NCBI GenBank assembly: GCA_019247495.1
Contig: JAFAOU010000145.1
Coordinates: 1 to 57,109 of the forward strand
Direction of reading: 5' to 3'
Source: Acidobacteriota bacterium
GTDB lineage: Bacteria > Acidobacteriota > Thermoanaerobaculia > Gp7-AA8
Length of the DNA stretch: 57,109 nucleotides
Below the pieces are notes generated by a model, which had not been told where the DNA came from, did not search any database, and saw only the letters and a list, made by a program, of their open reading frames with translations. This document shows, piece by piece, positions 27,591 to 36,708 of the stretch; within the stretch, counting starts at the first letter, position 1, and the number at the start of each line of letters is the position of its first letter. A program made the translations under genes and the position numbers.

Positions 27591-27741
27591 TTCAAGTATC
27601 TTGGGAGAACGGACTTAGCCGACCGAGGGGTCTGTCGTCGCGTGCTTGTGCTTGGGACGCCGCGGCGCTGTCCGTCGCAAAGAATCCGCTTTCCGTCGCA
27701 ACGCGGCGCCGCAACGCGATTCGGCCGTATCCTCACTCACG

Positions 27742-28779
27742 ATGTCCGCTCTGGCTAAGGCTTCGCGACGCCTTGCAGTCGCGCTGGCGATTTCGACCGG
27801 CGGAGCTCTTCTTCTCATGCACGGGTGGAGGGATCCGGGCGCCCTGTTTCTTCGCACCACAATCGTCGGTCTCGTAGCCGCGGGCGCGTTCACGTTCTTC
27901 GAAGTCCGGCCTCGCACGTTGCCGCCGTGGTTCCAGCGATGGGTACTGCAGGTCGCCGCGGTCGGATTGTGTATCCCCATCACCACTCTGATGATGTACG
28001 TCCTCTCCACTCCCCGCGGTGGTGTTCCATTCTGGGCAGACACGAGCCGCATGAATGGCTGGATGATGGTCACATTCCTCGGCCTCCTCATCGCGCCGTG
28101 GACCGCATTGGCCGCGATCGTGCGCCAGAAGGAAGCATTCGCGCGCGAACAGAAGCTCGCCTTCGCACTCGAACGCAGTGAGCTCGAGCGCGAAGCGCTC
28201 GATGGGCGTCTTCATCTGCTACAGGCCCAGGTCGCGCCGCACTTCCTCTTCAACACGCTTGCGAACGTGCAGGAGCTCGTGGATTCCGGATCGCCGCATG
28301 CGTCGGCCGTTCTGCGTAGCCTGGTCGTGTACCTGCGCGCCGCCGTGCCACTCCTCAACGAGCCGGCGGCGACGATCGAGCGCGAACTGCAGCTCGTGCG
28401 ACCGTATCTGGAACTGATGCAGATGCGCATGCCGGATCGCCTGCAGTACGCGATGAAGGTCGATCCGCGGGCAGTGACCACTCGCTGTCCGCCGACGACT
28501 CTACTCACTTTGGTCGAGAATGCGATCCGCCATGGAATCGATCCGAGTGAAGAGGGAGGCCGTATCGACATCGAGATCGAACACCGCGGCGTTCATTGCC
28601 TCGTCCGCGTCATCGACACCGGCGCCGGACTTCGCGAGTCGGTGCATGGACTCGGCACGGGACTGACGACGCTGCGGGAGCGGCTGCGGATGATTTATGG
28701 CGATGAAGCGCAGCTGCGCCTCACGAACGCGGCGCCCCACGGCGTCAGTGTCGAAGTCGAACTGCCGATACGCACATGA
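27742..28779 (+). CDS. LytS-type sensor histidine kinase
   Basis: A 345-aa membrane kinase. Four hydrophobic segments in the first 130 residues act as sensor; a coiled linker EQKLAFALERSELEREALDGRL follows. The His_kinase domain has QVAPHFLFNTLANVQEL with phosphorylatable His, and the HATPase part has LVENAIRHG and VIDTGAGL. The ATG at 27742 is preferred over 27646 because the upstream residues are basic and without family character. The stop overlaps the next gene by ATGA, forming a two-component pair. First gene outside the island. Confidence 0.9.
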   Translation: MSALAKASRRLAVALAISTGGALLLMHGWRDPGALFLRTTIVGLVAAGAFTFFEVRPRTLPPWFQRWVLQVAAVGLCIPITTLMMYVLSTPRGGVPFWADTSRMNGWMMVTFLGLLIAPWTALAAIVRQKEAFAREQKLAFALERSELEREALDGRLHLLQAQVAPHFLFNTLANVQELVDSGSPHASAVLRSLVVYLRAAVPLLNEPAATIERELQLVRPYLELMQMRMPDRLQYAMKVDPRAVTTRCPPTTLLTLVENAIRHGIDPSEEGGRIDIEIEHRGVHCLVRVIDTGAGLRESVHGLGTGLTTLRERLRMIYGDEAQLRLTNAAPHGVSVEVELPIRT

Positions 28780-29564
28780 GCGATCGACCGACAGCGTTGA
28801 TCGCGGAGGACGAGCCGCTGCTGCGCGCCAGTCTTCGGCGCCAGCTCGCCGTTGTGTGGCCGGAAATCGAGGTCGTGGCCGAGGCACGGAACGGTCGCGA
28901 AGCGGTGCAGTTCTTTGATGAGCATCATCCCGATGTTTGCTTCCTCGACGTGCATATGCCCGGGCTCTCCGGCGTGGATGCCGCGCAACACATCGGACGT
29001 CGCGCGCACGTCGTTTTCGTGACAGCGTACGACCACTACGCGGTGCAGGCGTTCGCAGAGGGCGCGCTCGATTACCTCCTCAAGCCGGTGGAACAGGACC
29101 GGCTCGCCGAAACGGTGAGCCGGCTCAAGGAGCGCATGCAGTCGTCGCGACCTGCTGTCGACAGCCAGCGGCTTCTGCACGATCTCGCAGCCCAGCTCGT
29201 GCACCTGCAGGGCGGCCGCCGGCCCGAAACGCTGCGCTGGATCCGGGCGCAGGTGGGGAAGACCCTGCGCCTCATCGCCGTCGATGACGTCGATTACCTC
29301 CGGTCGGATGCGAAATACACCGTCGTCGGCTGGCGTGATGGATCAAAGCCTGCCGAAGCGGTGGTGCGGACGCCCATCAAGGAACTCCTCGAACAGCTCG
29401 ATCCCGACCAATTCGTGCAAGTCCACCGCTCGGTGGTGGTGAATTTCCGCGCCATCAGCCACGTGCAACGACATGACAACGAGACGGCGGAGATCCACCT
29501 CAAGGGCCGTAGTGACGTGCTGCCGGTGAGCCGCAACTTCGTCCACCTCTTCCGGCAGATGTGA
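28776..29564 (+). CDS. LytTR-family response regulator
   Basis: A 262-aa partner of the upstream kinase. Receiver domain (1-120) with acidic pocket E11-D12, phospho-acceptor Asp58 (CFLDVHMPG) and KPVEQD lysine; LytTR DNA-binding domain (about 160-260) with VDDVDYLRSDAKYTVV and QVHRSVVVNFRAISHVQR. It should bind paired direct repeats upstream of its targets. The immediate downstream DUF4386 and TPR genes are possible targets. Confidence 0.93.
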   Translation: MSDRPTALIAEDEPLLRASLRRQLAVVWPEIEVVAEARNGREAVQFFDEHHPDVCFLDVHMPGLSGVDAAQHIGRRAHVVFVTAYDHYAVQAFAEGALDYLLKPVEQDRLAETVSRLKERMQSSRPAVDSQRLLHDLAAQLVHLQGGRRPETLRWIRAQVGKTLRLIAVDDVDYLRSDAKYTVVGWRDGSKPAEAVVRTPIKELLEQLDPDQFVQVHRSVVVNFRAISHVQRHDNETAEIHLKGRSDVLPVSRNFVHLFRQM

Positions 29565-29649
29565 CGCGCGACCGCCGTTCGTCTCATGCCTTCCGCCGTC
29601 CGTCGCAATCCGCTGGAGCGAACCGGACGACTGGGCGATCGTGGAGAAC

Positions 29650-30420
29650 ATGACAACACCGCTCGCGTCCACCCACCACCTTCACGACCAGGCAGCCGGC
29701 GAGGTCCAGCCGCGACCGGCGACCTGTGCCAACCCGCGCCTCACTGCACGCCTTACCGGCATCCTCTTCCTCTTGACGATCCTCGGCGGCATCTTCGCGC
29801 AAGCGTTCGTCAGCAACCGGCTGATATCGTTTTCCGACGCATCGCTCACCGCCAACAATATTCTCGCGAACCGGGCGCTCTTCGAAGCGGGGTTCACGGT
29901 GTACCTGATCGAGATGGCGTGCGCGGTCGCCTCGGTCGCGCTTTTTTACCGGCTCGTGCGCGTGGTCAACACGGACATCGCGCTCGCGGCAGCGTTTCTG
30001 GCGCTCACCGGCAACGTGATCAAGACGCTGAGCCGTGTCTTCTTCATCGCGCCACTCTTCGTCCTGACAGGCACGAAGGCGTTGAACGCGTTCAACCCGG
30101 ACCAGCTTCGCGCGCTGGCGTTGCTGCTACTTAAGATCAATGACCGAGGAGCAGGGCTGGCGCTGGCGTTCTTTGGTGTGAGCGGAGTGCTCAATGGTTA
30201 TCTCCTCTTCCGCTCCGGTTTCTTCCCTCGCATCCTCGGCATTCTGGCGATGATCGGCAGCGCGGGGTGGCTGCGCTTCTTCATTCCATCGCTCCGCTTC
30301 CCATCGTTCATGTTCATCGTTGTATTCGCCCTCTTCTCCGCGGCGCTGCAGATCTTCTGGCTGATCGTCTACGGGGTCGATGAAGTTGCCTGGAAGAAAG
30401 CGTCGGGAGACCAGCGATAG
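29650..30420 (+). CDS. DUF4386 multi-pass membrane protein
   Basis: A 256-aa protein with six hydrophobic helices. The DUF4386 pattern is clear: LTGILFLLTILGGIFAQAFV at the first helix, the ANNILANRALFEAGF motif, then YRLVRVVN and a GYLLFRSGFFPRILGILAMIG loop. Function of the family is unknown. GGAG sits 6 nt before the ATG at 29650, so I prefer it to the GTG three codons earlier. Confidence 0.85.
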   Translation: MTTPLASTHHLHDQAAGEVQPRPATCANPRLTARLTGILFLLTILGGIFAQAFVSNRLISFSDASLTANNILANRALFEAGFTVYLIEMACAVASVALFYRLVRVVNTDIALAAAFLALTGNVIKTLSRVFFIAPLFVLTGTKALNAFNPDQLRALALLLLKINDRGAGLALAFFGVSGVLNGYLLFRSGFFPRILGILAMIGSAGWLRFFIPSLRFPSFMFIVVFALFSAALQIFWLIVYGVDEVAWKKASGDQR

Positions 30421-30460
30421 CTCGCGTCAGCGCCTTCGCCGTAAATGAAAAGGAAAGTCA

Positions 30461-31333
30461 ATGAACCGACTGATTGCGATCCTCTGCGTAACCTTATCCA
30501 TCCACGCCGCTGAGCCGAAGAAGACGCAGGAAACTTACGAACTCGGGCGGGCTGCCATGGCACACGGCGACCACGTCAGGGCAGTCGAATACTTCGAGCA
30601 GTCGACCGCGCTCAGCCCGCGAAACGCCCTGTACCAGCTGCAGCTCGGTCGCGCCTACAGCATGTCCGCGATGGCGAGCGGCATGTTCAGCGCCATGTCC
30701 CTGGCGAAGAAGGCCAAGTCGGCATTCGAACGCGCGGTCGAGCTCGACCCGAAGTTCGTCCCTGCCCGTCTGTCGCTGCTCGAGTTCCTTATCGGCGCTC
30801 CCGCGATCCTCGGCGGAAGCGACTCAGCGGCACTTGAACAGGCGAAGGCCATCCGCGAGATCGATCCCATCGAAGGACACGACGCGTTCGCGCGCATCCA
30901 TATCGCGGCCAAGAGGGCCGATCTGGCGCGCGGCGAGTACGCCACGATGGTCAAGACGTTCCCACGATCCGCACAAGCTCATTACCTCTACGGCGTCTAT
31001 CTCCTGACGACAGAGAAGAATTACAAGAGCGCGGCGGACCAATTCGAGTCGGCCGTGAGCATCGATCCTAATCACATGGCGTCCTACTTCCGCATCGGGC
31101 ATACCGCAGCAGTCGGATCAGCGAACTTTGCGCGCGGCGAAGAGGCCTTGAAAAAGTACATCTCGTATCGACCGAGCGAGGAAGAGCCCGGAACCTCTCG
31201 CGCATGGTTCTGGCTCGGCGCAATCTATGAGAAGGAGGGCCGGCCTGCCGACGCAAAATCGTGTTACGCCACGTCGCTGAAACTGAATCCCACACAAAAA
31301 GACGTCATTGAGGCGCTTAAGCGCGTCTCATGA
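30461..31333 (+). CDS. Secreted TPR-repeat protein
   Basis: A 290-aa protein with a short signal peptide (1-17, ending HAA). The rest is TPR repeats: YELGRAAMAHGDHVRAVEYFEQSTALSPRN, LGRAYSMSA..., YGVYLLTTEKNYKSAADQFESAVSIDPNH, AWFWLGAIYEKEGRPADAKSCYATSLKLNP. Probably a periplasmic scaffold. Same direction as the two-component genes, 40 nt after the DUF4386 gene, so perhaps in one transcript. Confidence 0.85.
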   Translation: MNRLIAILCVTLSIHAAEPKKTQETYELGRAAMAHGDHVRAVEYFEQSTALSPRNALYQLQLGRAYSMSAMASGMFSAMSLAKKAKSAFERAVELDPKFVPARLSLLEFLIGAPAILGGSDSAALEQAKAIREIDPIEGHDAFARIHIAAKRADLARGEYATMVKTFPRSAQAHYLYGVYLLTTEKNYKSAADQFESAVSIDPNHMASYFRIGHTAAVGSANFARGEEALKKYISYRPSEEEPGTSRAWFWLGAIYEKEGRPADAKSCYATSLKLNPTQKDVIEALKRVS

Positions 31334-31372
31334 AACGTCCCCGTCCGCATCAGCGCTACGTTATCTCTCCGC

Positions 31373-31705
31373 CTACCGTAACCTTTCCAACATTTGCGCG
31401 ACGCGGTCGCGGCGCTCGTCGATGCTCATGCGATGCAGCGTGGCCTGCATGCTTTCTTTGATCATGGTGCGGGTCGGCGGGTCGGCTTGGCGGTATTTGG
31501 CGGTGATGACGTAGGAGACCAGGGAGACCTTCGTCGCCGGAAGGCTGGCCAGGTCGGGAAGATCCTTCAGCAGGCGTTCGATGGGACGGCCTTCGAGATC
31601 TTTGACGAATCCCTCCATTTCCGTGAAGGTCGTGGCATCGATTGCTTTCATGACGACGGATGACGCGGGAGGGAGTGCCATGTCCGGATCGTTCTTGCCC
31701 GCCAT
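31373..31705 (-). CDS. Small soluble protein downstream of the kinase
   Basis: A 110-aa helical, charged protein of unknown family (TFTEMEGFVKDLEGRPIERLLKDL ... TRTMIKESMQATLHRMSIDERRDRVAQMLERL). It starts 3 nt after the Ser/Thr kinase stop on the same strand, so it is translated from the same mRNA. A regulator or substrate of the kinase is possible; nothing in the sequence proves it. Convergent with the TPR gene. Confidence 0.65.
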   Translation of the reverse strand: MAGKNDPDMALPPASSVVMKAIDATTFTEMEGFVKDLEGRPIERLLKDLPDLASLPATKVSLVSYVITAKYRQADPPTRTMIKESMQATLHRMSIDERRDRVAQMLERLR

Positions 31706-31708
31706 CGG

Positions 31709-34438
31709 TCAGTTTTCCTTTTTTTCCGTGTGCCTCGCGGTGACGCCCGGGACGCCGTCGATGGCCATGAGACTGAAGAGCTGCTCCCAGCCGGCGACGG
31801 CGATGGTCCTGCCGTCTCGCGAAATGCCGAACGATTCGGTGGCGCGCTCCGGGTCGAACGCTGCAAGTTTCCTGCGTGTGGAGCTCGTGTCCTTGTCGGC
31901 GATGAAGTCCTGCTGGAAGATGCCGTTGACACCATGCTCGTCGACGTAGAGAAAGGCGATCGACTTGCCGTCCGGCAACCAGCGCATGCGTCCCAGGATT
32001 GCTGTCGTATGCGGAGGCGCCGGAACGGGGATGATGAAGTGCGTCATCGCGCCATCGGCAATGCGGACAACGCGCACGGTCGCCCTCGTCGTCCGGCCAT
32101 CGGCGAGGTAGGCGACGTACTTGCCGTCGGGCGAGACGTCGGGGACAACATCGCGGCCGGCGACGACGGACGAGGCGCCGGTTCCGTCCGGATGGACTCG
32201 CCAGATGCCGAGGTGTTTTTGGTTGAACGAGTTGTAAAGGATCCACTGGCCGTCGGCAGTGGCCGTCGGATTCTCGGCATCGACGCCGTCATGCGAGACT
32301 TGGTGCGCCTCGCTGCCGTCGGCGTTCGCCATCCAGATCTCGAGGTTGCCGGTTCGCCCCGAACTCCAGACGATTTTCTTGCCGTCCGGTGTGAAGGCCG
32401 GATCCCAGTCTTCGGCGGCATCGTCGGTGATCTTGCGGACGGATCCGCCGGCGAGGTTCATCTGCCAGAGATCGAGGTTGCCGCTCCGGTTGGAGGAGAA
32501 GAGGATCGACTGCCCATCCGACGAATACACCGGCTGGCGATCGCTGCTGTTGCCTCGGGTTATCCAACGCTCGACCGGCGCAGTCGAAGGCGTATTCGCG
32601 CCGGAACCACTCGGACGCGCCAGAGCGATTTCCCGCAGATTATCGCGTGGCGAACGGACATCGAGAATGATGCGTCCATCCCCCAGAACGTCAACCAGCG
32701 TTCCGTTGTGCGAGCTCCATCCGATCACTTGTGTCGTGTCGCTGGCCACGTCGTGACGAATGATCTGCGCGGTCGAGCCGACGACGGCTTCCACGGATGC
32801 GGCACGAACGTAGATGAGAGCGCGGCTGTCCGCCGTCCAGACCGGGACCGAAACCTCGCCTGACTTCGGCGGCGTCGCGAGCGTTTTCGCAACCTTCGTG
32901 TCCGGATCGAGGATGACGATGGTCTGCGCGACGCGGCCCGAGGCGCCGATGAGCGCGATCCGTTTCTGATCGGGCGACCAGCGCGGCTGCGAAAGCGCGA
33001 CGATGTCGGATCGAAACAGCTCGTGAGCGCCGGTGCCGTTGGCGTTCGCCGCAAGAATGACGCTCGTTACGCGACCGGTGGCATCGACGTCATTCCTGCT
33101 GAACGCCAGCTGTTTGCCGTCGGGCGAAAACTCGCCTGTCGTCGCGCCTTCGAGAATGCGCCGCGCTTCACCGCCCACCACCGGAATGCGGTAGAGCGAC
33201 GAGGAGCCGTCCGGCAGGATGTGGACGTAGAGCACCGAGGCGCCATCGGGTGAGAAGCGCGGAAAATCATCCGAACCTTCACTGAGCGCAACTTCGCTCC
33301 CGCCGTCGATCTGTTTGAGCCAGATACGCTGCCTGCCGTCCCGGCGCGAGCTGAAGGCGACCAGCTTCCCGTCGGGCGACACCGCCGGCGAGAAGTCGTT
33401 GCCCGAATAGGTGAGGTATTGCTCGGAGGTGATCGTCGGCGGCGGCGAACGATGCAGCCATGTCGTCAGTAGCGCGCCGATGAGCAGCGCAACGAGAGCG
33501 GTTGCCGCGAGCAGCGGCCAGCGGCGGCGCGAGACGACTGCAACCGCCGCCGCCTCTTTCTCCCCTTCCCGCACGGGCTGTATCCCCGCCTCGGACAAAT
33601 GATCACGCAGATGTTGAAGGTCGCGCGCCACATCGCGGGTCGAGGCGTAGCGCTCATCCGGATCCTTGGCCAGGCAACGTTCGACGATCCAGCGCAGCAG
33701 CGCAGGAACGTGCGGCGCAACCTGCGACAGCGCAACCGGCTCGTCGCGGATGACCATGAACATCGTCTCGACCGCGCTCGCTCCTGCGAACGCGGGGCTG
33801 CCGGTGAGCATCTCGTACAGGATGGAGCCGAACGAAAACTGGTCCGAGCGATAGTCGACGTGCTCGGCACGCGCCTGCTCGGGCGACATGTAGCCGAACG
33901 TTCCGACGATGGTGCCGGGGTCGGTCTTCCGCTGGCTGGTTCCTGCGTCGCCGGACGCAACGCTTCGCGCCAGGCCGAAGTCGAGAATCTTTACGACCCC
34001 TTCGCGCGTCAGCATGATGTTTTCGGGCTTCAGGTCGCGGTGCACGAGGCCGCGCTTGTGCGCCGCGGCCAGACCATCGGCGATCTGCGACGCGATCTGC
34101 AGCGTCTTGCGGATCGGGATCGGACCTCCCGCCATCGCGTCCCGCAGCGTCTGGCCATCGATGTACTCCATGCCGATGAAGGCGCTGCCGTCGTGCTGGC
34201 CGATTTCGTAGATCGTGATGATGTTGGGGTGATTCAGCGAGGAGGCAGTGCGGGCCTCCTGCTTCAGCCGCGCCAGATGCTCGTCGTCGCCGGCTAGATG
34301 ATGCGGCAGGAGCTTGATGGCGATGGAGCGGTCGAGCTCGTCGTCGTGCGCCAGGAAGACGACCCCCATTCCTCCTTCGCCCAGCTTGCGGATGGTCTTG
34401 TACGGCCCAATGTTTTCGTCCACAAGTGCCGCGGTCAT
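31709..34438 (-). CDS. Membrane Ser/Thr protein kinase with extracytoplasmic WD40-like (PD40) propeller
   Basis: A 909-aa fusion. The PknB-type kinase domain spans about 13-280: glycine loop LGEGGMGVVF, Lys42, Glu61, HRDLKPEN with Asp135, DFG at 153-155, and an APE-equivalent MSPEQA. A single transmembrane helix lies near 325-345 (LLAATALVALLIGALLTTWL). The outer part (about 360-900) is a TolB-like propeller with many DGKxIxxSS repeats such as SPDGKLVAFSSRRDG and TPDGKKIVWSSGRTG. It probably senses a ligand outside and signals inward. The start at 34438 is chosen because 17 upstream codons lack family similarity. Confidence 0.93.
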   Translation of the reverse strand: MTAALVDENIGPYKTIRKLGEGGMGVVFLAHDDELDRSIAIKLLPHHLAGDDEHLARLKQEARTASSLNHPNIITIYEIGQHDGSAFIGMEYIDGQTLRDAMAGGPIPIRKTLQIASQIADGLAAAHKRGLVHRDLKPENIMLTREGVVKILDFGLARSVASGDAGTSQRKTDPGTIVGTFGYMSPEQARAEHVDYRSDQFSFGSILYEMLTGSPAFAGASAVETMFMVIRDEPVALSQVAPHVPALLRWIVERCLAKDPDERYASTRDVARDLQHLRDHLSEAGIQPVREGEKEAAAVAVVSRRRWPLLAATALVALLIGALLTTWLHRSPPPTITSEQYLTYSGNDFSPAVSPDGKLVAFSSRRDGRQRIWLKQIDGGSEVALSEGSDDFPRFSPDGASVLYVHILPDGSSSLYRIPVVGGEARRILEGATTGEFSPDGKQLAFSRNDVDATGRVTSVILAANANGTGAHELFRSDIVALSQPRWSPDQKRIALIGASGRVAQTIVILDPDTKVAKTLATPPKSGEVSVPVWTADSRALIYVRAASVEAVVGSTAQIIRHDVASDTTQVIGWSSHNGTLVDVLGDGRIILDVRSPRDNLREIALARPSGSGANTPSTAPVERWITRGNSSDRQPVYSSDGQSILFSSNRSGNLDLWQMNLAGGSVRKITDDAAEDWDPAFTPDGKKIVWSSGRTGNLEIWMANADGSEAHQVSHDGVDAENPTATADGQWILYNSFNQKHLGIWRVHPDGTGASSVVAGRDVVPDVSPDGKYVAYLADGRTTRATVRVVRIADGAMTHFIIPVPAPPHTTAILGRMRWLPDGKSIAFLYVDEHGVNGIFQQDFIADKDTSSTRRKLAAFDPERATESFGISRDGRTIAVAGWEQLFSLMAIDGVPGVTARHTEKKEN

Positions 34439-34664
34439 GGAGTGCCTTGTTACGGATCGTAGCGAAAGCTGTTTCCGGCGTTGCAACATACCTGCAAGTG
34501 TTGGGAGCGCTGACTTACATCGCTTTGCTGATCGCGTTCGCTGGGCGTGATGACGGTTCGTCGTTGCACTAGTGAAAGGAGCGCGGGCCTCACGCCGCGA
34601 CTACCACGCAACCGACCCCGCAACTCGACGTACGCGCGCGTTCGGACTTACCCTCTCCTCGCAA

Positions 34665-35993
34665 ATGACACTGCGCCGTCTGCGTCTGCTGACGTTCGTC
34701 ACGCCTGTCGTGATCGTCCTCACCCTCGAGGTGTTGCGGATCCTGACGGTCGGCGAGACGTCGTTTCGGACGCGATTGATCCTCGACGGCATCGTCGCGG
34801 TCGCGTTCATCGTCTTCGGCGCGGTGATGGTCAGGGCGATCAGCCAGGCCAGCAAACGGCAGCGTCGTCAGAACGCGGAGTTGCTCGCGCTTCACGGCGC
34901 GGGTGTTGACGTAACGGCGGAGCTTTCGCTCGATGCCGTGCTGAACAAAGTGGTGGATCGGGCACGTACGCTTGTCGGCGCGCGCTACGGGGCGCTGTCG
35001 GTCGTCAACGACGATGGCTCGATCCAGGCGTTTCTCACGTCGGGAGTGACGCCCGAACAGCGCGCGAAAATCGGTCCGCCTCCCGTCGGTCACGGCCTCC
35101 TCGGCGTGGTCCTTCACAAAGGCGAGCGGCTGCGGCTTCCCGACATCGGCACCGATCCTCGCTCGCACGGTTTCCCGCCCAACCATCCGGTCATGCACTC
35201 GCTGCTGGCCGTCCCGGTCACCTGCAAGGGGCCGTTCGTCGGCAACCTCTACCTCAGCGAAAAACTGCACGGCGGCGCATTCACCACAGACGACGAAGAG
35301 ACGCTGGAGCGCTTCGCCGTACAGGCCGCCATCGCCATCGACAATGCCCACCTGCATCGCCAGGTTGCCGATCTGGCCGTGGCCCAGGAACGCCTCCGCA
35401 TCGCGCACGAGATGCACGACGGCATCGCCCAGGTCCTCGGTTACGTCAACACAAAGGTTCAGGCGGCCACCGAATACATCCGCCGCGGCAACACCGACGA
35501 GGGCCTTGATCAGTTGCGGCAATTAGCCGAGGCCGCGCGCGAGGCGTATAGCGACGTGCGCGAGTCGATCGTCGATCTGCGCGCGCTGCCGGGACCGGCC
35601 AGGTCGTTCCGCGACGTACTCGAGGAGTACATCGATCGCTGGCAGGAACAGACCGGCATCACGTCGCAGCTCTCTGTAGATCCTGACATCACGCTTGCGC
35701 CAGGCAATGAGCTGCAACTCGTCCGCATCATTCAGGAATCGTTGACGAACGTTCGCAAGCATTCGCGTGCGACCTCCGTCTCGGTCGGCATTCGCAAGCG
35801 CGACGGAAAGCTGCGCGTGGCCGTCACCGACAACGGCATCGGCTTCTCGGAGGGGACGCTCAGCCGCGGCGTCTTTCCGCGCTTCGGCCTTTCGACGATG
35901 CGCGAACGGGCCGAGTCGATGGGAGCGGCGTTCACAGTGGAAAGCGCGCCGGCCGGCGGCACGTCCGTGTTCGTCGACATCCCCCTTACGTGA
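34665..35993 (+). CDS. NarL-type sensor histidine kinase with GAF domain
   Basis: A 442-aa protein. Two N-terminal transmembrane helices (LLTFVTPVVIVLTLEVLRIL and ILDGIVAVAFIVFGAVMV) are followed by a GAF domain (about 65-215; ARYGALSVVNDDGSIQAFLTSG) of the DevS/DosT type. Then HisKA_3 (ERLRIAHEMHDGIAQVLGYV, phospho-His in MHDG) and a HATPase_c domain with NVRKHSRAT and DNGIGFSEG. No heme-binding His can be assigned by eye. The GTG at 34572 would add 31 unlikely residues. Divergent from the kinase-propeller gene; pairs with the regulator that follows. Confidence 0.9.
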   Translation: MTLRRLRLLTFVTPVVIVLTLEVLRILTVGETSFRTRLILDGIVAVAFIVFGAVMVRAISQASKRQRRQNAELLALHGAGVDVTAELSLDAVLNKVVDRARTLVGARYGALSVVNDDGSIQAFLTSGVTPEQRAKIGPPPVGHGLLGVVLHKGERLRLPDIGTDPRSHGFPPNHPVMHSLLAVPVTCKGPFVGNLYLSEKLHGGAFTTDDEETLERFAVQAAIAIDNAHLHRQVADLAVAQERLRIAHEMHDGIAQVLGYVNTKVQAATEYIRRGNTDEGLDQLRQLAEAAREAYSDVRESIVDLRALPGPARSFRDVLEEYIDRWQEQTGITSQLSVDPDITLAPGNELQLVRIIQESLTNVRKHSRATSVSVGIRKRDGKLRVAVTDNGIGFSEGTLSRGVFPRFGLSTMRERAESMGAAFTVESAPAGGTSVFVDIPLT

Positions 35994-36012
35994 TCGCGAT
36001 TAAACTTTCGTC

Positions 36013-36657
36013 GTGCGCGTCCTGATCGCCGACGATCATCCGCTCTTCCGCGACGGCCTCCGCAGCCTGCTGCAGGCACAAGGCCACGAAGTCGTGGGCG
36101 AGGCGCACAACGGCCGCGAGGCAGTCGAACTGGCGCGCAAGCTCCGGCCCGAATTCGTGCTCATGGACGTCTCGATGCCGGAGCTGGACGGCGTCTCCGC
36201 CACGCGGCTGATCGCAGCGGAAATGCCCGAAGTGAAAGTCGTCATCCTCACCGCCTCGGATCAGGACGAGACGCTCTTCGAAGCGATCAAAGCCGGTGCG
36301 CAGGGCTACCTCCTCAAGAATCTCGAAGCCGGCGACTTCTTCGCCCTCCTCGATCGCGCCGCCGCGGGCGAACCGGCATTGACGCCGCTGCTCGCGCGCA
36401 AGCTGATGCAGGAATTCGCCAAGCCGCACGAGCAGCCGAAGACCTCTGAAACCGATCCCGACTCCCTCACGGCCCGCGAGCTCGAAGTCCTGCAACTGAT
36501 GGTCGAAGGCGTCACGTCAAACCGCAAACTGGCCAAACGCCTCGACCTGAGCGAAAACACCGTCAAGTTCCACGTCCGCAACATCCTCGACAAGTTGCGG
36601 CTGCACAACCGCGCGGAGGTGGTGGGCTACGCGCTGCGGAAGAAGATCAAGGGATAG
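36013..36657 (+). CDS. NarL/FixJ-family response regulator
   Basis: A 214-aa protein. Receiver domain with D7-D8, phospho-acceptor Asp52 (VLMDVSMPELDG) and the lysine in YLLKNLEAG; LuxR-type HTH at about 150-210 (LTARELEVLQLMVEGVTSNRKLAKRLDLSENTVKFHVRNILDKL). The GTG start is preceded by TAAACT at 36001-36006 and no Shine-Dalgarno, so it may be leaderless despite being only 19 nt after the kinase stop. Confidence 0.94.
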   Translation: MRVLIADDHPLFRDGLRSLLQAQGHEVVGEAHNGREAVELARKLRPEFVLMDVSMPELDGVSATRLIAAEMPEVKVVILTASDQDETLFEAIKAGAQGYLLKNLEAGDFFALLDRAAAGEPALTPLLARKLMQEFAKPHEQPKTSETDPDSLTARELEVLQLMVEGVTSNRKLAKRLDLSENTVKFHVRNILDKLRLHNRAEVVGYALRKKIKG

Positions 36658-36708
36658 GCCCCTCGGTTCGCTGGTCGTGATTGCTGCGTTCGATAGAATC
36701 GCGCGCCA

